This document shows, one piece after another, positions 6,960 through 8,186 of a stretch of 8,186 nt of DNA. The stretch's first letter is position 1; every line of letters begins with the position of its first letter. The notes beneath the pieces were generated by a model. The model worked only from the letters and a program-made list of their open reading frames with translations. It was not told the origin of the DNA and did not search any database. Both the position numbers and the translations under genes were made by a program. Origin of the DNA: Pleionea sp041589565 (GTDB lineage: Bacteria > Pseudomonadota > Gammaproteobacteria > Enterobacterales > Kangiellaceae); NCBI GenBank assembly GCA_041589565.1, contig JBFHVL010000156.1:1-8186 (forward strand), read 5' to 3'.

Positions 6960-7337
6960 ATGAGTCGAGAATTTAGCCGTACCGATCGCGTTGCAGAACA
7001 ACTGCAACGCGAGTTGGCATTGATTCTTCAACGAGAAATTAAAGATCCCAGGGTGGGAATGCCCACGGTGTCAGCCGTTGAAATTACCAAGGATTTGCAG
7101 CACGCCAAAGTATTTGTTTCCTTTTTAGGTAAAGATACTGACGAGGAAATTGCTGCTGCGCTTCAGGTGCTTGAACGGGCCGAAGGTTTTATCCGAAGCA
7201 CTTTAGCACCAAGAGTTCGTATGCGCGTTATGCCACAACTGCATTTTAAGCATGACCGTTCAATTCAGCGTGGACAGGAAATGTCTTCACTGATAGCTAA
7301 AGCGCTACAAAAAGACTCTTCTTCGAAAGACGATTAA
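6960..7337 (+). CDS. rbfA: 30S ribosome-binding factor RbfA
   Basis: RbfA is a small single-domain KH-like protein that binds the pre-30S near helix 1 of 16S rRNA. It is needed for late 16S maturation and, in E. coli, for growth in the cold. The start MSREFSRTDRVAEQ, the block LALILQREIKDPRVGM (residues 20-35), VSAVEITKDL, AKVFVSFL, EGFIRSTLAPRVRMR and PQLHFKHD are all family-typical. It has 125 residues against 133 in E. coli, the difference lying in a shorter acidic C-terminal tail. The ATG is 15 bp after the infB stop with no strong Shine-Dalgarno (only weak GAG-containing sequence), so translation may be coupled to infB. Its neighbours rimP and infB share the 30S assembly and initiation theme. 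Confidence 0.97.
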   Translation: MSREFSRTDRVAEQLQRELALILQREIKDPRVGMPTVSAVEITKDLQHAKVFVSFLGKDTDEEIAAALQVLERAEGFIRSTLAPRVRMRVMPQLHFKHDRSIQRGQEMSSLIAKALQKDSSSKDD

Positions 7338-7353
7338 CAAACGAAAAATTTTC

Positions 7354-8186
7354 ATGCCTAGAAAACGTAAAGGTCGTCCTGTAAGCGGCATTCTTTTATT
7401 GGATAAACCCACCGATATTTCTTCAAATAATGCTTTGCAGAAAGTACGCTGGATTTATAATGCCGCCAAAGCCGGTCATACCGGCGCACTGGATCCTTTG
7501 GCCAGTGGAATGCTACCGCTTTGCTTTGGCGAAGCTACCAAGTTTTCACAATATCTGCTGAACTCCGATAAAGGCTATCGCGTCACTGCCAAGCTAGGTG
7601 AAACGACGACCACTGCCGATGCGGAAGGTGACGTTGTTCAAACGCGCTCAGTGAATGTTACCGAGCAACAATTGCAACAGGTCATCGAAAGGTTTATTGG
7701 TGAAACTGAGCAAGTCCCATCTATGTATTCGGCTTTAAAACACAAGGGTCAGCCATTGTATAAACTGGCAAGGCAGGGCATTGAAGTTGAACGAGCGCCA
7801 AGAAAAATTCGTATTGATACCATTAATCTGGAAGACTTTTCTAAAACTCACTTTTCGCTTTATGTCGAGTGCAGCAAAGGAACCTACATTCGAAACCTGG
7901 TAGAAGATATTGGTGAGCAGTTAGGCTGTGGTGCTCATGTCACTGAGTTAAGACGAGAGTGGGTTGCTCACTTTAAAGCTGAACAAATGATTTCAATTGC
8001 TCAGCTGGTTGCACTTAAAGAGCAGGAAATGTATCAAGAGCTGGACGCTTTTTTGCTTCCCGTGGATGAGTCTCTTAACGGCTATCCAAAGGTAGAGCTT
8101 GATATCGAAAGTACTCATAGTTTCTCGCAGGGCCAGGCTGTAACCGTAGGGCCTTTTTTGGAAACTTGCGGAATATTTAGAGTATA
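7354..8186 (+). CDS. truB: tRNA pseudouridine(55) synthase TruB (3' end beyond the window)
   Basis: TruB isomerises uridine 55 in the T-loop of nearly all elongator and initiator tRNAs to pseudouridine and also acts as a tRNA folding chaperone. Translating from the ATG at 7354 gives 277 uninterrupted residues up to the window edge; E. coli TruB has 314, so about 35-40 residues and the stop are missing. The start MPRKRKGRPVSGILLLDKP aligns with the family start. The catalytic motif GHTGALDPLA is at 41-50 with catalytic Asp47. Tyr75 (in GYRV), the SMYSALK motif, the block SKGTYIR (174-180) with conserved Arg180, and LGCGAH follow. The C-terminal PUA domain begins near residue 250 and is cut. 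The gene starts 16 bp after rbfA. The A/T-rich sequence before its ATG has no recognisable Shine-Dalgarno, so coupled translation is possible. rpsO and pnp usually follow in gammaproteobacteria. Confidence 0.97.
   Translation, partial: MPRKRKGRPVSGILLLDKPTDISSNNALQKVRWIYNAAKAGHTGALDPLASGMLPLCFGEATKFSQYLLNSDKGYRVTAKLGETTTTADAEGDVVQTRSVNVTEQQLQQVIERFIGETEQVPSMYSALKHKGQPLYKLARQGIEVERAPRKIRIDTINLEDFSKTHFSLYVECSKGTYIRNLVEDIGEQLGCGAHVTELRREWVAHFKAEQMISIAQLVALKEQEMYQELDAFLLPVDESLNGYPKVELDIESTHSFSQGQAVTVGPFLETCGIFRV

Overview
The window carries a conserved gammaproteobacterial translation and transcription operon on the + strand. Upstream of it, on the - strand, is one large and less usual gene. NusA, IF2, RimP, RbfA and TruB resemble their gammaproteobacterial homologues along their whole visible lengths. 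NusA has the proteobacterial two-repeat acidic C-terminus, and the base composition is moderate. A free-living, perhaps marine or aquatic gammaproteobacterium outside the Enterobacterales is a reasonable inference, but I cannot name a genus.

Left part (1-1898, - strand): a single reading frame stays open from a start at 1886 to the window edge. It encodes a probable signal peptide and then 13 regularly spaced beta-propeller blades of the two-component-regulator-propeller (Reg_prop) type. The C-terminal part, which would show whether the output is a histidine kinase, a diguanylate cyclase or something else, lies beyond position 1.

Middle part (1899-2275): a divergent intergenic stretch holds a good sigma-70 promoter (1969-1997), followed within a few bases by an initiator tRNA-fMet gene (2011-2087). 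Two strong intrinsic terminators (2103-2128 and 2211-2237) come next, with a perfect 14-bp palindrome between them. The tRNA, terminators, rimP order matches the metY leader of the Escherichia coli nusA-infB operon. There, read-through of leader terminators feeds the downstream genes, and NusA limits its own operon.

Right part (2276-8186, + strand): rimP, nusA, infB, rbfA and truB follow with gaps of only 15-22 bp, so they form one transcription unit. RimP and RbfA mature the 30S subunit, IF2 delivers fMet-tRNA to it, NusA controls RNA polymerase pausing, termination and antitermination, and TruB makes pseudouridine 55 in tRNA. The initiator tRNA, its carrier factor IF2 and the tRNA modifier TruB are thus co-encoded. 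truB is cut by the right edge.

I see no mobile element, CRISPR array, phage gene or defence system, and no clear sign of an undescribed multi-gene system. The points most worth checking are the sensor gene with unknown output, the unusual U1/U72 end of the initiator tRNA, and the leader architecture.
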